64,000 nucleotides of DNA from Bacteroidales bacterium (GTDB taxonomy: Bacteria > Bacteroidota > Bacteroidia > Bacteroidales > WCHB1-69). Positions 1 through 7,445 of this stretch are shown in pieces. A model generated the notes under the pieces. It had not been told where the DNA came from. It was given only the letters and a program-made list of their open reading frames with translations, and did not search any database. The position numbers and the translations under genes are program-made. The stretch spans positions 20,539 to 84,538 of the forward strand of contig JAGCUN010000015.1 of the NCBI GenBank assembly GCA_017962845.1, written 5' to 3'. Within the stretch, counting starts at the first letter, position 1; every line of letters starts with the position of its first letter.

Positions 1-630
1 GAATCTGGAATGACGTGGACCTACCAATATAACTATCACAACAACGACTTGTGCCAAATTTTGGTGTACGATCAGCAGGGTGAAGTGAGAGGAGTTACCA
101 CGTTCAAAAAGAAGGGTGGAAAAGTGGCAGAAATCACTCTCGAAGCCTATATGGTAAGCTCTCAAAATCCCTTACGTTTCATCTTACCACCCGAGGTTGC
201 AGAAATGCCTGCTGCCAAAGCTTCAGGCTCTTCCCAAAGAACTACTTATCAGCTCACTTGGAAAGGAAATGATGTGGTGAAATATGTGGTTCTGGATGGT
301 AATGCTGATGATAAAGTGATTTCGACAGTGGAAACCACCTATGACAACAATGTGAACCCCTATCAGGGGATGTTGGCTAATACCAATGGTTATTCAAACA
401 TCAATGGAACCTTCTCAAAGCACAATCCGCTTACGATTGCCAATACGGGCAAATACAATTTGGTAGATGAATATGGCAACGAATATGCTGATGCAGATTA
501 TGAAGTACACGAAACCTATACCTACGAGTATGAAGGACGTTATCCTGTAAAACAGGTGAGAGATATTTATAGGATTTTTGAAGGAAGGCCCCTCAGCTAC
601 ACTTTGAAGAGAACTTACACCTACGAATAG
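1..630 (+). CDS. Partial hypothetical protein (3' end), beta-rich, probably exported
   Basis: The reading frame is open from the first base of the window to the TAG stop, so the gene starts outside. The first ATG at base 10 is probably internal. The 209 visible residues are rich in Tyr, Thr and Asn, with repeated strand-like stretches such as YTYEYEGRYPV and YTLKRTYTYE. These resemble the YD-type or DUF4595-like repeats of Bacteroidales surface lipoproteins, but I cannot assign a family firmly. No sorting domain is seen at the C-terminus. It converges with the sigma factor gene on the other strand, with only 26 bases between them. Function unknown. Confidence 0.7.
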   Translation, partial: ESGMTWTYQYNYHNNDLCQILVYDQQGEVRGVTTFKKKGGKVAEITLEAYMVSSQNPLRFILPPEVAEMPAAKASGSSQRTTYQLTWKGNDVVKYVVLDGNADDKVISTVETTYDNNVNPYQGMLANTNGYSNINGTFSKHNPLTIANTGKYNLVDEYGNEYADADYEVHETYTYEYEGRYPVKQVRDIYRIFEGRPLSYTLKRTYTYE

Positions 631-656
631 CCTCCCCGCTAACTTGTAACTTTCAA

Positions 657-1202
657 CTACTTCACCGCTTCACGCAACGAGGCCGTCACCTTCTCCATCG
701 CAAAATGATAGGAGGATTTCAACGCACCAACCGAGGTACCCAACGCCTGCGACATCTCTTCATACGGCATCTCGTCATAATAACGTAAAGTAAATACAAG
801 TCGTTGTTTATCAGGAAGTTTAATAATAGCTTGCTGCAACAGTTGCTCAATTTTGTCGGAGGAAAAGTACTTCTCTTCGGCGGCCACATTCAGCAGGTGG
901 TCGGTGTATTTGTCGTCGGAAAGGTTCAGCATCTTTTTCTTCTTCTCTAAAAAAGATAAAGACTCATTGATGCTGATGCGCGTGATCCAGGTCTTGAGGG
1001 AGGAGTCGCCCCGAAACTGGTCCAAATACCGCCACACTTTGATGAAGACGTTCTGCGTGACATCGTTGGCATCTTCATGCACATACACATAATGGCGTAC
1101 CGAGTAATACACATCCCTCTGATACTTTTCCATCAGTGCGCGAAAAGCCCGCTCTTTGGTCTTTTCGTCCTTGAATTGCTCAATGATCTGCGCGTCTTCC
1201 AT
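657..1202 (-). CDS. ECF-type RNA polymerase sigma-70 factor
   Basis: The 181-residue protein has the two-domain layout of extracytoplasmic-function sigma factors. Region 2 (about residues 25-95) contains DANDVTQNVFIKVWRYL, the core-binding and -10 recognition helix pattern. Region 4 (about residues 125-175) contains LPDKQRLVFTLRYYDEMPYE followed by an LGTSVGALKSSYHFA helix-turn-helix that would read the -35 element. The length is typical. It begins 13 bases after the transketolase subunit gene and is probably co-transcribed with it. No anti-sigma factor gene follows inside the window, because the next gene is convergent. Its regulon cannot be inferred. Confidence 0.93.
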   Translation of the reverse strand: MEDAQIIEQFKDEKTKERAFRALMEKYQRDVYYSVRHYVYVHEDANDVTQNVFIKVWRYLDQFRGDSSLKTWITRISINESLSFLEKKKKMLNLSDDKYTDHLLNVAAEEKYFSSDKIEQLLQQAIIKLPDKQRLVFTLRYYDEMPYEEMSQALGTSVGALKSSYHFAMEKVTASLREAVK

Positions 1203-1215
1203 GTTGGAATTGAAA

Positions 1216-2169
1216 TTATTTGCGTGCCATCACTTTCTGGGCAGCTTCCACAATATGCGGGGTGTCTAAGCCATATTTTTTCATCAGCTCGTCGGGCTTG
1301 CCGCTCTCGCCGAAGGTGTCGTCCACGGCCACCATCTCCACCGGCGTGGGCATCTTCCGTGCCAATAACTGGCATACGCTGTCGCCCAAACCACCGTTCA
1401 TCAGGTGCTCTTCCGCCGTCACAACGCAACGAGTTTTGGCTGCACTCTGCAAGATTTTTTCACAGTCTAATGGCTTAATGGTATGGATGTCAATTACTTC
1501 TGCAGAAACACCTTTCTGTGAGAGTTCGTATGCGGCTTCCATCGCATGCCACACGAGATGTCCCGTAGCAATGATGGTGACATCGGTGCCTTCATTCATC
1601 AGGATGCCCTTGCCAATCTCAAACGGCTGGTCGGCGGGGGTGAAGTTGGGCACTGCCGGACGGCCGAAACGCAGATAGACGGGACCGTTGTAGCGGGCGG
1701 CGGCCAGCGTAGCCTGACGCGTCTGGTTGTAGTCGCACGGGTTGAGCACCACCATGTTGGGCAGCATCTTCATGAGGCCAAGGTCCTCCATCATCTGGTG
1801 GGTGGCGCCATCCTCGCCAACAGTGATGCCGGCATGTGAGGCAGCAATCTTGACGTTGAGGTTGGAGTAGGCGCAGGTCATACGGATCTGGTCGTACACG
1901 CGGCCAGAGATGAAGCCCGCGAAAGCACCGGCAAAGGGAATCTTGCCACTCAGCGCCAAACCTGCGGAAATGCCAATCATATTGGCCTCGGCGATACCGG
2001 TCTGGATGAATCTTTCAGGAAATTCTTTGATGAAATCGCCCATCTTCAAACTGCCAATCACATCGGCACAAAGGGCAAAGACATCGGGATTTTCGCGGCC
2101 GGCTTCCACTAAACCCGCGCCGAAACCTGAACGGGTATCCTTGAAATCATTACAAACTACAGGTTGCAT
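1216..2169 (-). CDS. Transketolase, C-terminal subunit (split enzyme)
   Basis: This corresponds to the pyrimidine-binding and C-terminal domains of transketolase (pentose phosphate pathway, two-carbon transfer between sugar phosphates). IQTGIAEANMIGISAGLA carries the conserved catalytic-type Glu that contacts thiamine diphosphate. HAGITVGEDGATHQMMEDL is the usual segment after it, and the C-terminal fold contains DIHTIKPLDCEKI. At 317 residues it matches the C-terminal half of two-gene transketolases. An in-frame TTG start at 2193 lies inside the TATTTTTG promoter element, so the ATG at 2169 (MQPVVCNDF) is chosen. The N-terminal subunit gene, usually adjacent, is not beside it: upstream is the Hdr-like operon and downstream the sigma factor. 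Confidence 0.9.
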   Translation of the reverse strand: MQPVVCNDFKDTRSGFGAGLVEAGRENPDVFALCADVIGSLKMGDFIKEFPERFIQTGIAEANMIGISAGLALSGKIPFAGAFAGFISGRVYDQIRMTCAYSNLNVKIAASHAGITVGEDGATHQMMEDLGLMKMLPNMVVLNPCDYNQTRQATLAAARYNGPVYLRFGRPAVPNFTPADQPFEIGKGILMNEGTDVTIIATGHLVWHAMEAAYELSQKGVSAEVIDIHTIKPLDCEKILQSAAKTRCVVTAEEHLMNGGLGDSVCQLLARKMPTPVEMVAVDDTFGESGKPDELMKKYGLDTPHIVEAAQKVMARK

Positions 2170-2190
2170 ACCATTGATTTTTTTGTCGTG

Positions 2191-2198
2191 CAAAAATA
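2191..2198 (-). promoter_or_regulatory. Bacteroidota -7 element, transketolase subunit gene
   Basis: TATTTTTG on the minus strand, matching the TAnnTTTG -7 consensus of the Bacteroidota primary sigma factor. It lies 22 bases before the ATG at 2169 and gives the transketolase/sigma-factor pair its own promoter, separate from the upstream Hdr-like operon. Confidence 0.7.
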
Positions 2199-2205
2199 AG
2201 CAAAA

Positions 2206-3261
2206 TTATTGTTTTAAGACATGGGGTTTCTCAGGCTGTGGCAAAATCTTGCCATTCACCCCACGGTACTTCGCATCGGGATCGTATTTGATGCCGATCT
2301 TGTCCATCAACTTTTCGCTTTGTACCTGATGGATTTGCAGTCCCAGCTCCCACGGATCGAAGCCGAGCAACAGCCCCGCCATCTCCTCGTACGTCAGCAC
2401 CGGAATGCCATAGCCGTCGTGGTCGTAGGTCTTGTTCTCCATCTCGGCGATGGTGTATTGCCATTTGTCCATGAACATAGAACAGCCCGGACAGTTGCTT
2501 ACAATGAAATCGGGCTCGTATGGCTCCATCGACTCAAACTTCTTCTTGGAGTTGGCCACCGAGTATCCTCTATTTTCCTGCAACAGATAGTGGCGAAAGC
2601 CGAACCCGCAGCAGTGGCGGCGTTCAGGATAATCCACCACCTCGCCGCCCCACGACTCAATCATGCCGGCCAGCACGTAGGGAAACTCCGCATTGCCAAT
2701 GCCCCGTTCTGGGAAAATCTTGGCATAGTGGCAGCCCACATGCTCCACCACACGTAGCGGCTTGCCCGTGAATCGGTTCACCAACTGATATTTCATGTGC
2801 TGCTTCAGCTCTTCGCGAAACTTGTAGATGATGTCGGAAGGATGGGCCAAGTTGTTCGGAATGTTGAACTCGCGACCGGTGGCCTTGCGAAGATTCTCGC
2901 GTGTCTTTTCCAACAGCTCAGGGTCGTGTTGCCACATCTCAATCATCTCAGAAAAAATACCGAAAGAGGTGACGCACGACGGCACGTAGTTGGTGTAGCC
3001 TTTATCCGACATCAGTGAAAAAAGGCGCGCCACAATCGTCATGGTGGTCTCTAACGGCACAAAGTCGCTATGGTAGCCAATGCCGGTGCAGGTGTGCGCG
3101 TTCTCTTCATCGTAGATGTCTTTATGCAAAACCTCGCGCATGATGCGCAGGAAGGCCGCCTCCGAGCCGGGGAAGAAGGTCTGACGGATGCAGCTTCTTT
3201 CGTAAAAGAAATGGTCGTCGGCAATCTCCTTTTGATATTCGTTCCAAAAACGTTTTGTCAT
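2206..3261 (-). CDS. HdrB-like heterodisulfide reductase subunit, CCG-domain protein
   Basis: A 351-residue cytoplasmic protein with two cysteine-rich CCG-type domains, as in HdrB of CoB-CoM heterodisulfide reductase. The second domain is complete: HVGCHYAKIFPER (C177), RRHCCGFGF (217-219) and SNCPGCSMFMDKW (C257, C260), the ligand set for a non-cubane [4Fe-4S] centre. The first domain is modified, with CTGIGYHSD at residue 58 where CCG is expected and VPSC at 96. It is the last gene of the four-gene redox operon, 32 bases after the membrane subunit. Family membership is clear. The disulfide or other substrate is unknown, because methanogen coenzymes are not expected in this organism. Confidence 0.88.
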   Translation of the reverse strand: MTKRFWNEYQKEIADDHFFYERSCIRQTFFPGSEAAFLRIMREVLHKDIYDEENAHTCTGIGYHSDFVPLETTMTIVARLFSLMSDKGYTNYVPSCVTSFGIFSEMIEMWQHDPELLEKTRENLRKATGREFNIPNNLAHPSDIIYKFREELKQHMKYQLVNRFTGKPLRVVEHVGCHYAKIFPERGIGNAEFPYVLAGMIESWGGEVVDYPERRHCCGFGFRHYLLQENRGYSVANSKKKFESMEPYEPDFIVSNCPGCSMFMDKWQYTIAEMENKTYDHDGYGIPVLTYEEMAGLLLGFDPWELGLQIHQVQSEKLMDKIGIKYDPDAKYRGVNGKILPQPEKPHVLKQ

Positions 3262-3293
3262 GGTCGGTGTTTTTTTTCTTGAAAATTAAAAAG

Positions 3294-5081
3294 TTAGTTG
3301 TCGGTCTTCAGGTTCTCGCACACAATCTCGGCGATGTCTTTCACCGGAAGGGTGGTGGAGTGAACGAAGGCCTTCTTGCACATCGGACAGGCGGTGGCAA
3401 TCATGTCAGGCTTCTTGTACATGAGGTTGTTCACCGCCGCGTCGCGGATTTTCTTCTGCTGGTCGATGTCGATGAGCGAGTCGCCAAGGGTGATGCCGCA
3501 GCAGAGGCTGTCCTCGCCTTCCTGCTTGGCTTTCACGAGGTGGGTGGTGGCTTTCAGCACCTGGCGCGGCTCTTTGTAGATGCCGCAGCCGCGACCCAGC
3601 TCGCACGGATCGTGATAGACGGTGCGCAGGTCATCTTTGCGCACTTTGATGCGCCCGCTCTTGATGAGCATCTGCAGATATTCGGTGTGATGTACTACAG
3701 GAATGTTCAGCTTGTAGTCTTTTTTGAAGGTCTGATAGCAGATGGGGCAGGAGGTTACCAGCATGGTGATTCGCGACTTCTTGATGTGTTCGGTCACCTT
3801 GCGGCGCAGGTCGGCGGCCTGCTGGTTAAAGCCCTGCTGTATCAGCGGCCGCCCGCAGCAGATGGAGCGGTCTTCATCCATGAACCAGTATTTCTGTCCG
3901 GCCGCCTCGAAGATGGTCTTCATCGACTGGGTGATGCCGGGGGTGAGGTGCGACATGCAGCCGCCGAAGTAGCCGATACGGCCGATGGCGTTGAAAGGCT
4001 GCACGTTGTCGAGATAGGTGTAGTTGCCTACAGTGTCGAGTTCGCGCTTGTTACGCTCCTGCTGGCGGATGGCCATCAGGTCGATGTTCACCGGACAGTC
4101 GGCGGCGCAGCGGGCACACAACAGACAGTTGTCGGCCACATCGGGCTTGTCCATCTTGTAACGCAAGTTGCGCAGAAAATACACCGACTGCACATTGTTG
4201 ATTCCCAGCTCGGTGTTCAACGGACAGTGGTCGATACACATACCGCAGCGCGAGCAAGCACTCAGCTCGTACATGGTGTAGCCGGTACGTTCGCTCTTTT
4301 CGCGCACGCCCCATTTGCGGAAGATGATCAGCAAAATCTCGGTGAAGATGTGCATGTAGCGCGAGAAGGGGAGCGTGACAAAGAAGGTGCAGAGGGCGAT
4401 GGAATAGAGCGTCCATGAGGTCAGCTCGAAGGTGGCGGCAAATTCAATGGGAATCAGATTGCCAAGTGTCTGGGTGACGAAGCCGCCGTTATGGTAGATG
4501 CTCGCCGTCATCGACTCACTGAGCAGACGGAGCGGGAAGATGCACCAGAGGGAGGCTTTGGCAAAGCGGTCGAAAATCACATGCTTGGTGGCTTTCTTCA
4601 TGCCCAAAGCCTTCGAGTAGATTTTCTTCACCAATGCCAACAGGATGCCCGACAACACATACAGCAGCAGCGCATCCATGATGGTGGTCAGCAACATGGC
4701 GCCTTTGAAGGTGCCGTGCGAATGGATGAAGAAGCGGTAGAAGATGGCCAGCCAAAACGGATGTGCCCCATCGACAGTGGGGGTGATGTGGCTCTCCACA
4801 AAACCAACCGCAATCAGCAAAAACCAGCCGAAGGCAATGCTTCGGTGCATGTAGCCTAATATGAGGTTTTTGCGGGAAATCCTTAGGTGTAAAAGTCCTT
4901 CACAAAAACACTCCCAAAGGGCGGGAAGAATTTTCCATGAAAGGATGTTCTTGCGGATGACGGCGCGCTGCAAGCGGTCCAGCTGCTTGAACCAACGCAC
5001 GTATTTCCAAATGCAGATGCCAAAAAGAAAAATGGCACCCAGCACAAAAGGAAGTACAAACGGATTGAAATATTCAGACAT
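3294..5081 (-). CDS. Membrane-anchored Hdr-like oxidoreductase: cytochrome-like, 2x[4Fe-4S] and two CCG domains
   Basis: The 595-residue fusion has about five N-terminal membrane helices (roughly 8-27, 76-98, 127-152, 172-195, 222-254) with His residues (79, 98) that could ligate haem b, as in NarI/HdrE-type subunits. A ferredoxin-like domain follows with CSRCGMCIDHCP (276-287) and CLLCARCAADCP (319-330). Two CCG domains follow, with GGC at 375, CCG at 408 and SCPIC near 445, then PC at 493, CCG at 527 and CPMC at 565. This order resembles HdrDE fusions and FadF/EMO-type ETF:menaquinone oxidoreductases. It starts 6 bases after the small ferredoxin gene. A role in moving electrons between a cytoplasmic donor and menaquinone is inferred, not shown. 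Confidence 0.88.
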   Translation of the reverse strand: MSEYFNPFVLPFVLGAIFLFGICIWKYVRWFKQLDRLQRAVIRKNILSWKILPALWECFCEGLLHLRISRKNLILGYMHRSIAFGWFLLIAVGFVESHITPTVDGAHPFWLAIFYRFFIHSHGTFKGAMLLTTIMDALLLYVLSGILLALVKKIYSKALGMKKATKHVIFDRFAKASLWCIFPLRLLSESMTASIYHNGGFVTQTLGNLIPIEFAATFELTSWTLYSIALCTFFVTLPFSRYMHIFTEILLIIFRKWGVREKSERTGYTMYELSACSRCGMCIDHCPLNTELGINNVQSVYFLRNLRYKMDKPDVADNCLLCARCAADCPVNIDLMAIRQQERNKRELDTVGNYTYLDNVQPFNAIGRIGYFGGCMSHLTPGITQSMKTIFEAAGQKYWFMDEDRSICCGRPLIQQGFNQQAADLRRKVTEHIKKSRITMLVTSCPICYQTFKKDYKLNIPVVHHTEYLQMLIKSGRIKVRKDDLRTVYHDPCELGRGCGIYKEPRQVLKATTHLVKAKQEGEDSLCCGITLGDSLIDIDQQKKIRDAAVNNLMYKKPDMIATACPMCKKAFVHSTTLPVKDIAEIVCENLKTDN

Positions 5082-5087
5082 GGAGAT

Positions 5088-5417
5088 TTATTTAGTGTTG
5101 AGAATTTTGCGCATGTTCATCACTGCCGGCCGCAGGCTCACCCCGCGGGGACATACCAGCGTGCATTTGCCGCACAGCATACATTGTTCCAGCTCCTTGG
5201 CCAGCTTGTCGTACTGTGCCTGCTGGTACATTGATTTGATTTTGCGAATGTTGAAGCCCGTGAATTGCTGCGCGCTGCAGGTGGCTGTACAGGCTCCGCA
5301 GTTCATGCAACGCTTGAAGGAGGGGACAATCTTTTCCAACTGCTCCAGCTTGTCGAAGTTGCAGTTGTCAAGGTTGACGACACGGGTCTGGGCGATAGAA
5401 TATCCGAAGTTGATCAT
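5088..5417 (-). CDS. HdrC-like 4Fe-4S dicluster protein
   Basis: A 109-residue ferredoxin-like subunit with two complete cysteine motifs: CMNCGACTATC (C37, C40, C43, C47) and CMLCGKCTLVCP (C79, C82, C85, C89). The spacing and helical C-terminus fit HdrC and the iron-sulfur subunits of succinate dehydrogenase-like complexes. There are no membrane helices. It is the second gene of the operon, 22 bases after the first HdrC-like gene and 6 before the membrane subunit. It probably wires electrons between the CCG subunits and the membrane protein. Confidence 0.88.
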   Translation of the reverse strand: MINFGYSIAQTRVVNLDNCNFDKLEQLEKIVPSFKRCMNCGACTATCSAQQFTGFNIRKIKSMYQQAQYDKLAKELEQCMLCGKCTLVCPRGVSLRPAVMNMRKILNTK

Positions 5418-5439
5418 AGGGTTGTTTTTGAGCGTATCT

Positions 5440-6042
5440 CTATTCTTCCAACAGTTTTTGATGGAGGTCCATTCCTCCGGTCACTTCATAAATACGGCGG
5501 ATTTCTTCCAAATTCTTTTGGTGAATTTCGCGTAATGCACCGGGCCCCTCCCCGTGGTAGTTGGCCCCTAACTTGGGCGCAATGTCAATGATGTTGTTCA
5601 CATACCATTCCCAAATCGGCCCTTGCTCGGGGTGTTTTTCCGGCAGCACCAAGTCGGGATGCACACAGTAGCCGGTGTTAAGGATGTTGTTACCCAAGGT
5701 CTCTGCCAACCGGTGCTGCTGACTGCGTATCTCGTCATGAAAGTAGCCCAGCATCTGCGAATATTTGCGGAGAATCTGGATAATTTCGCCTGGCGCATTG
5801 CCACGCGGACAACGCGGCTTGCACGACATGCACTGTCCGCACGCCCAAATCACATCCGACCGCAGCAATGCCTCAATGGCATTCTCATCTTTCCGCTGCA
5901 CCGTATCGCAAATCTGACGCGGGTCGTAGTCGAAGAACTCTGCGGCCGGACAAATGGCGGTGCAGATGCCGCAATTCATGCAGGCTTTCAGCGCCTCACT
6001 GGCGCGACTGTCCTGCATCAACAAATTGTATAAATTGCCCAT
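5440..6042 (-). CDS. HdrC-like 4Fe-4S dicluster protein with C-terminal extension
   Basis: A 200-residue protein with two [4Fe-4S] motifs, CMNCGICTAICP (C21-C31) and CGQCMSCKPRCP (C68-C78), plus about 120 further residues of unknown fold ending in a helical tail. It is the first gene of the Hdr-like operon and has a TATCTTTG promoter element 22 bases upstream. An in-frame ATG at 6075 would lie upstream of that element, so the start is taken at 6042 (MGNLYNLLM). The family is clear from the cysteines. The extra C-terminal region makes it larger than an ordinary HdrC, and it may contact a partner that is absent from this locus. Confidence 0.87.
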   Translation of the reverse strand: MGNLYNLLMQDSRASEALKACMNCGICTAICPAAEFFDYDPRQICDTVQRKDENAIEALLRSDVIWACGQCMSCKPRCPRGNAPGEIIQILRKYSQMLGYFHDEIRSQQHRLAETLGNNILNTGYCVHPDLVLPEKHPEQGPIWEWYVNNIIDIAPKLGANYHGEGPGALREIHQKNLEEIRRIYEVTGGMDLHQKLLEE

Positions 6043-6064
6043 TATTTTCTGATAAAAATCGCTG

Positions 6065-6072
6065 CAAAGATA
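6065..6072 (-). promoter_or_regulatory. -7 element of the Hdr-like operon
   Basis: TATCTTTG on the minus strand, 22 bases before the ATG at 6042. It rules out the longer start at 6075. Confidence 0.75.
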
Positions 6073-6123
6073 CAACTTTTTTGCAGAATGCTAACCCTCT
6101 ATTCTATCAGATTCGGCAATGCT

Positions 6124-6774
6124 TCAACGGATGTGATCCAGCATGGTCTCGATCAGGTTCTCGGCGCTGTCGGCAATGTCGGCGATGGAGGCCGGAAGCA
6201 TGTAGCAAGGCGTGGTGAACACGAGGTTGCGCTTGTCGGAGATGACTTCCGTAATCTGGGTGTTGACGTGCGAGGCGCCCATCTTCTCCACATCGGCGAT
6301 GGTACCTGGGTCGGAGCCGACGGTCACCGTGACGTCGCCCAGCACTTTGGCCACCAATACGGGGGCGATGCAGAGCGCACCGATGGCTTTGCCTGCCTTG
6401 TGGGTGGCGACGATGGCGTTGCGCACCGAGTCAAGCACTTTCGCGTTGGCCCCGTCGAAGGCGTAGGTGAAGAGGTTCTTGGCCACTCCGAAGCCGCCGG
6501 GCATCACTAAAGCATCAAAGTCCTCAGGTCGGTACTCCGAAATCTCGTGGATGTCGCCACGGGCAATGCGGGCGGCCTCCACCAGCATGTTGCGCTCACC
6601 TTCCATGGGCTGGCGCGTGAGGTGGTTCATCACATGGTACTGCGGCGCGTCGGGGGCAAAAACCGTGTAGCTGCAACCGTTACGGTCAATGGCCAGCAAC
6701 GTCATCACCGCCTCGTGAATCTCAGAGCCGTCCAAATGTCCGCATCCATTCAGAATTACTGCAAATTTTTTCAT
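6124..6774 (-). CDS. elbB: Isoprenoid biosynthesis glyoxalase ElbB
   Basis: A 216-residue DJ-1/PfpI-fold protein of the ElbB (SCRP-27A, sigma cross-reacting protein) family. The N-terminus AVILNGCGHLDGSEIHEAV is diagnostic. The nucleophile elbow GALCIAP near residue 137 carries the expected Cys, and VMPGGFGVAKNL provides the conserved Gly-rich turn. Glyoxalase activity and a link to isoprenoid synthesis are reported for the family; the physiological substrate is uncertain. It starts 15 bases after the yqgE stop, so the two form an operon. Confidence 0.9.
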   Translation of the reverse strand: MKKFAVILNGCGHLDGSEIHEAVMTLLAIDRNGCSYTVFAPDAPQYHVMNHLTRQPMEGERNMLVEAARIARGDIHEISEYRPEDFDALVMPGGFGVAKNLFTYAFDGANAKVLDSVRNAIVATHKAGKAIGALCIAPVLVAKVLGDVTVTVGSDPGTIADVEKMGASHVNTQITEVISDKRNLVFTTPCYMLPASIADIADSAENLIETMLDHIR

Positions 6775-6789
6775 GTCTTCTTTATAAAA

Positions 6790-7371
6790 TTAATTAAAAG
6801 TTATAACATCTTGTATATCAAGCCAGTGCAAATAATCCTCGCCTAGATTTTTGACCGCACTATGCCAGATTTTTTCAACAGGTGTGTCAAAAACCAAGGA
6901 GGGAGTATAGGGAGAAACCACCCACATACTACGCTCCAGCTCCTCTTCTAGCTGCCCAGCACTCCACCCCGAATAACCGAGGAAAAAACGGTACTTCAGC
7001 GTGGAAATCGCCTGATGCTCAATAAGGGAAAGCAACACTGAGTCGATGCCAGAGAAAAGTCCGGGCATGACCATGCGAAAACGTTCAAGATCTTCAAAGT
7101 TATGCAACGTGATGATGGTGTCAAGCATCACCGGTCCGCCCACATCAAACTGGTCGGGAACCTTCCAACTGGGTTTTACATCCGTAACATTCACTTGGGT
7201 GCGTTTGTTAAGAATCAACCCTACCGAACCCTCCTGACCTGTTTCCAATAGTAATACCACCGAGTGGTTGAAAAATGTATCGTTGAAAAAAGGGGTGGAG
7301 ACGAGCATAACACCACTTTCGAGAGACACTCCCGTGGGTTTCACCTTCATAAAATCACGCTCGAAATCCAT
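6790..7371 (-). CDS. YqgE/AlgH family protein (DUF179)
   Basis: A 193-residue protein starting PTGVSLESGVMLVSTPFFND, with FFNHSVVLLLETGQEGSVGLI and FLGYSGWSAGQLEEEL, all hallmark segments of the UPF0301/YqgE family. The family is near-universal in Bacteroidota and its biochemical role is unsettled. It has a promoter on the minus strand at 7388-7395 and precedes elbB. It is divergent from the murL-like gene, with two promoters in the 74-base gap. Confidence 0.92.
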   Translation of the reverse strand: MDFERDFMKVKPTGVSLESGVMLVSTPFFNDTFFNHSVVLLLETGQEGSVGLILNKRTQVNVTDVKPSWKVPDQFDVGGPVMLDTIITLHNFEDLERFRMVMPGLFSGIDSVLLSLIEHQAISTLKYRFFLGYSGWSAGQLEEELERSMWVVSPYTPSLVFDTPVEKIWHSAVKNLGEDYLHWLDIQDVITFN

Positions 7372-7387
7372 AATTGAAATTGATGTG

Positions 7388-7395
7388 CAAAAATA
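7388..7395 (-). promoter_or_regulatory. -7 element of yqgE-elbB
   Basis: TATTTTTG on the minus strand, 16 bases before the yqgE ATG. It forms a divergent promoter pair with the element at 7421. Confidence 0.65.
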
Positions 7396-7420
7396 AGCAT
7401 TTTCTTTGTACTAAAAATTG

Positions 7421-7428
7421 TATTTTTG
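7421..7428 (+). promoter_or_regulatory. -7 element of the murL-like gene
   Basis: TATTTTTG 17 bases before the ATG at 7446. Confidence 0.65.
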
Positions 7429-7445
7429 CGTAGAAAAAAATAATT

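Noticed and set aside
3255..4418. 387-codon plus-strand frame opposite the membrane Hdr-like gene
   Set aside because: Antisense to an unambiguous iron-sulfur protein; no domain or promoter.
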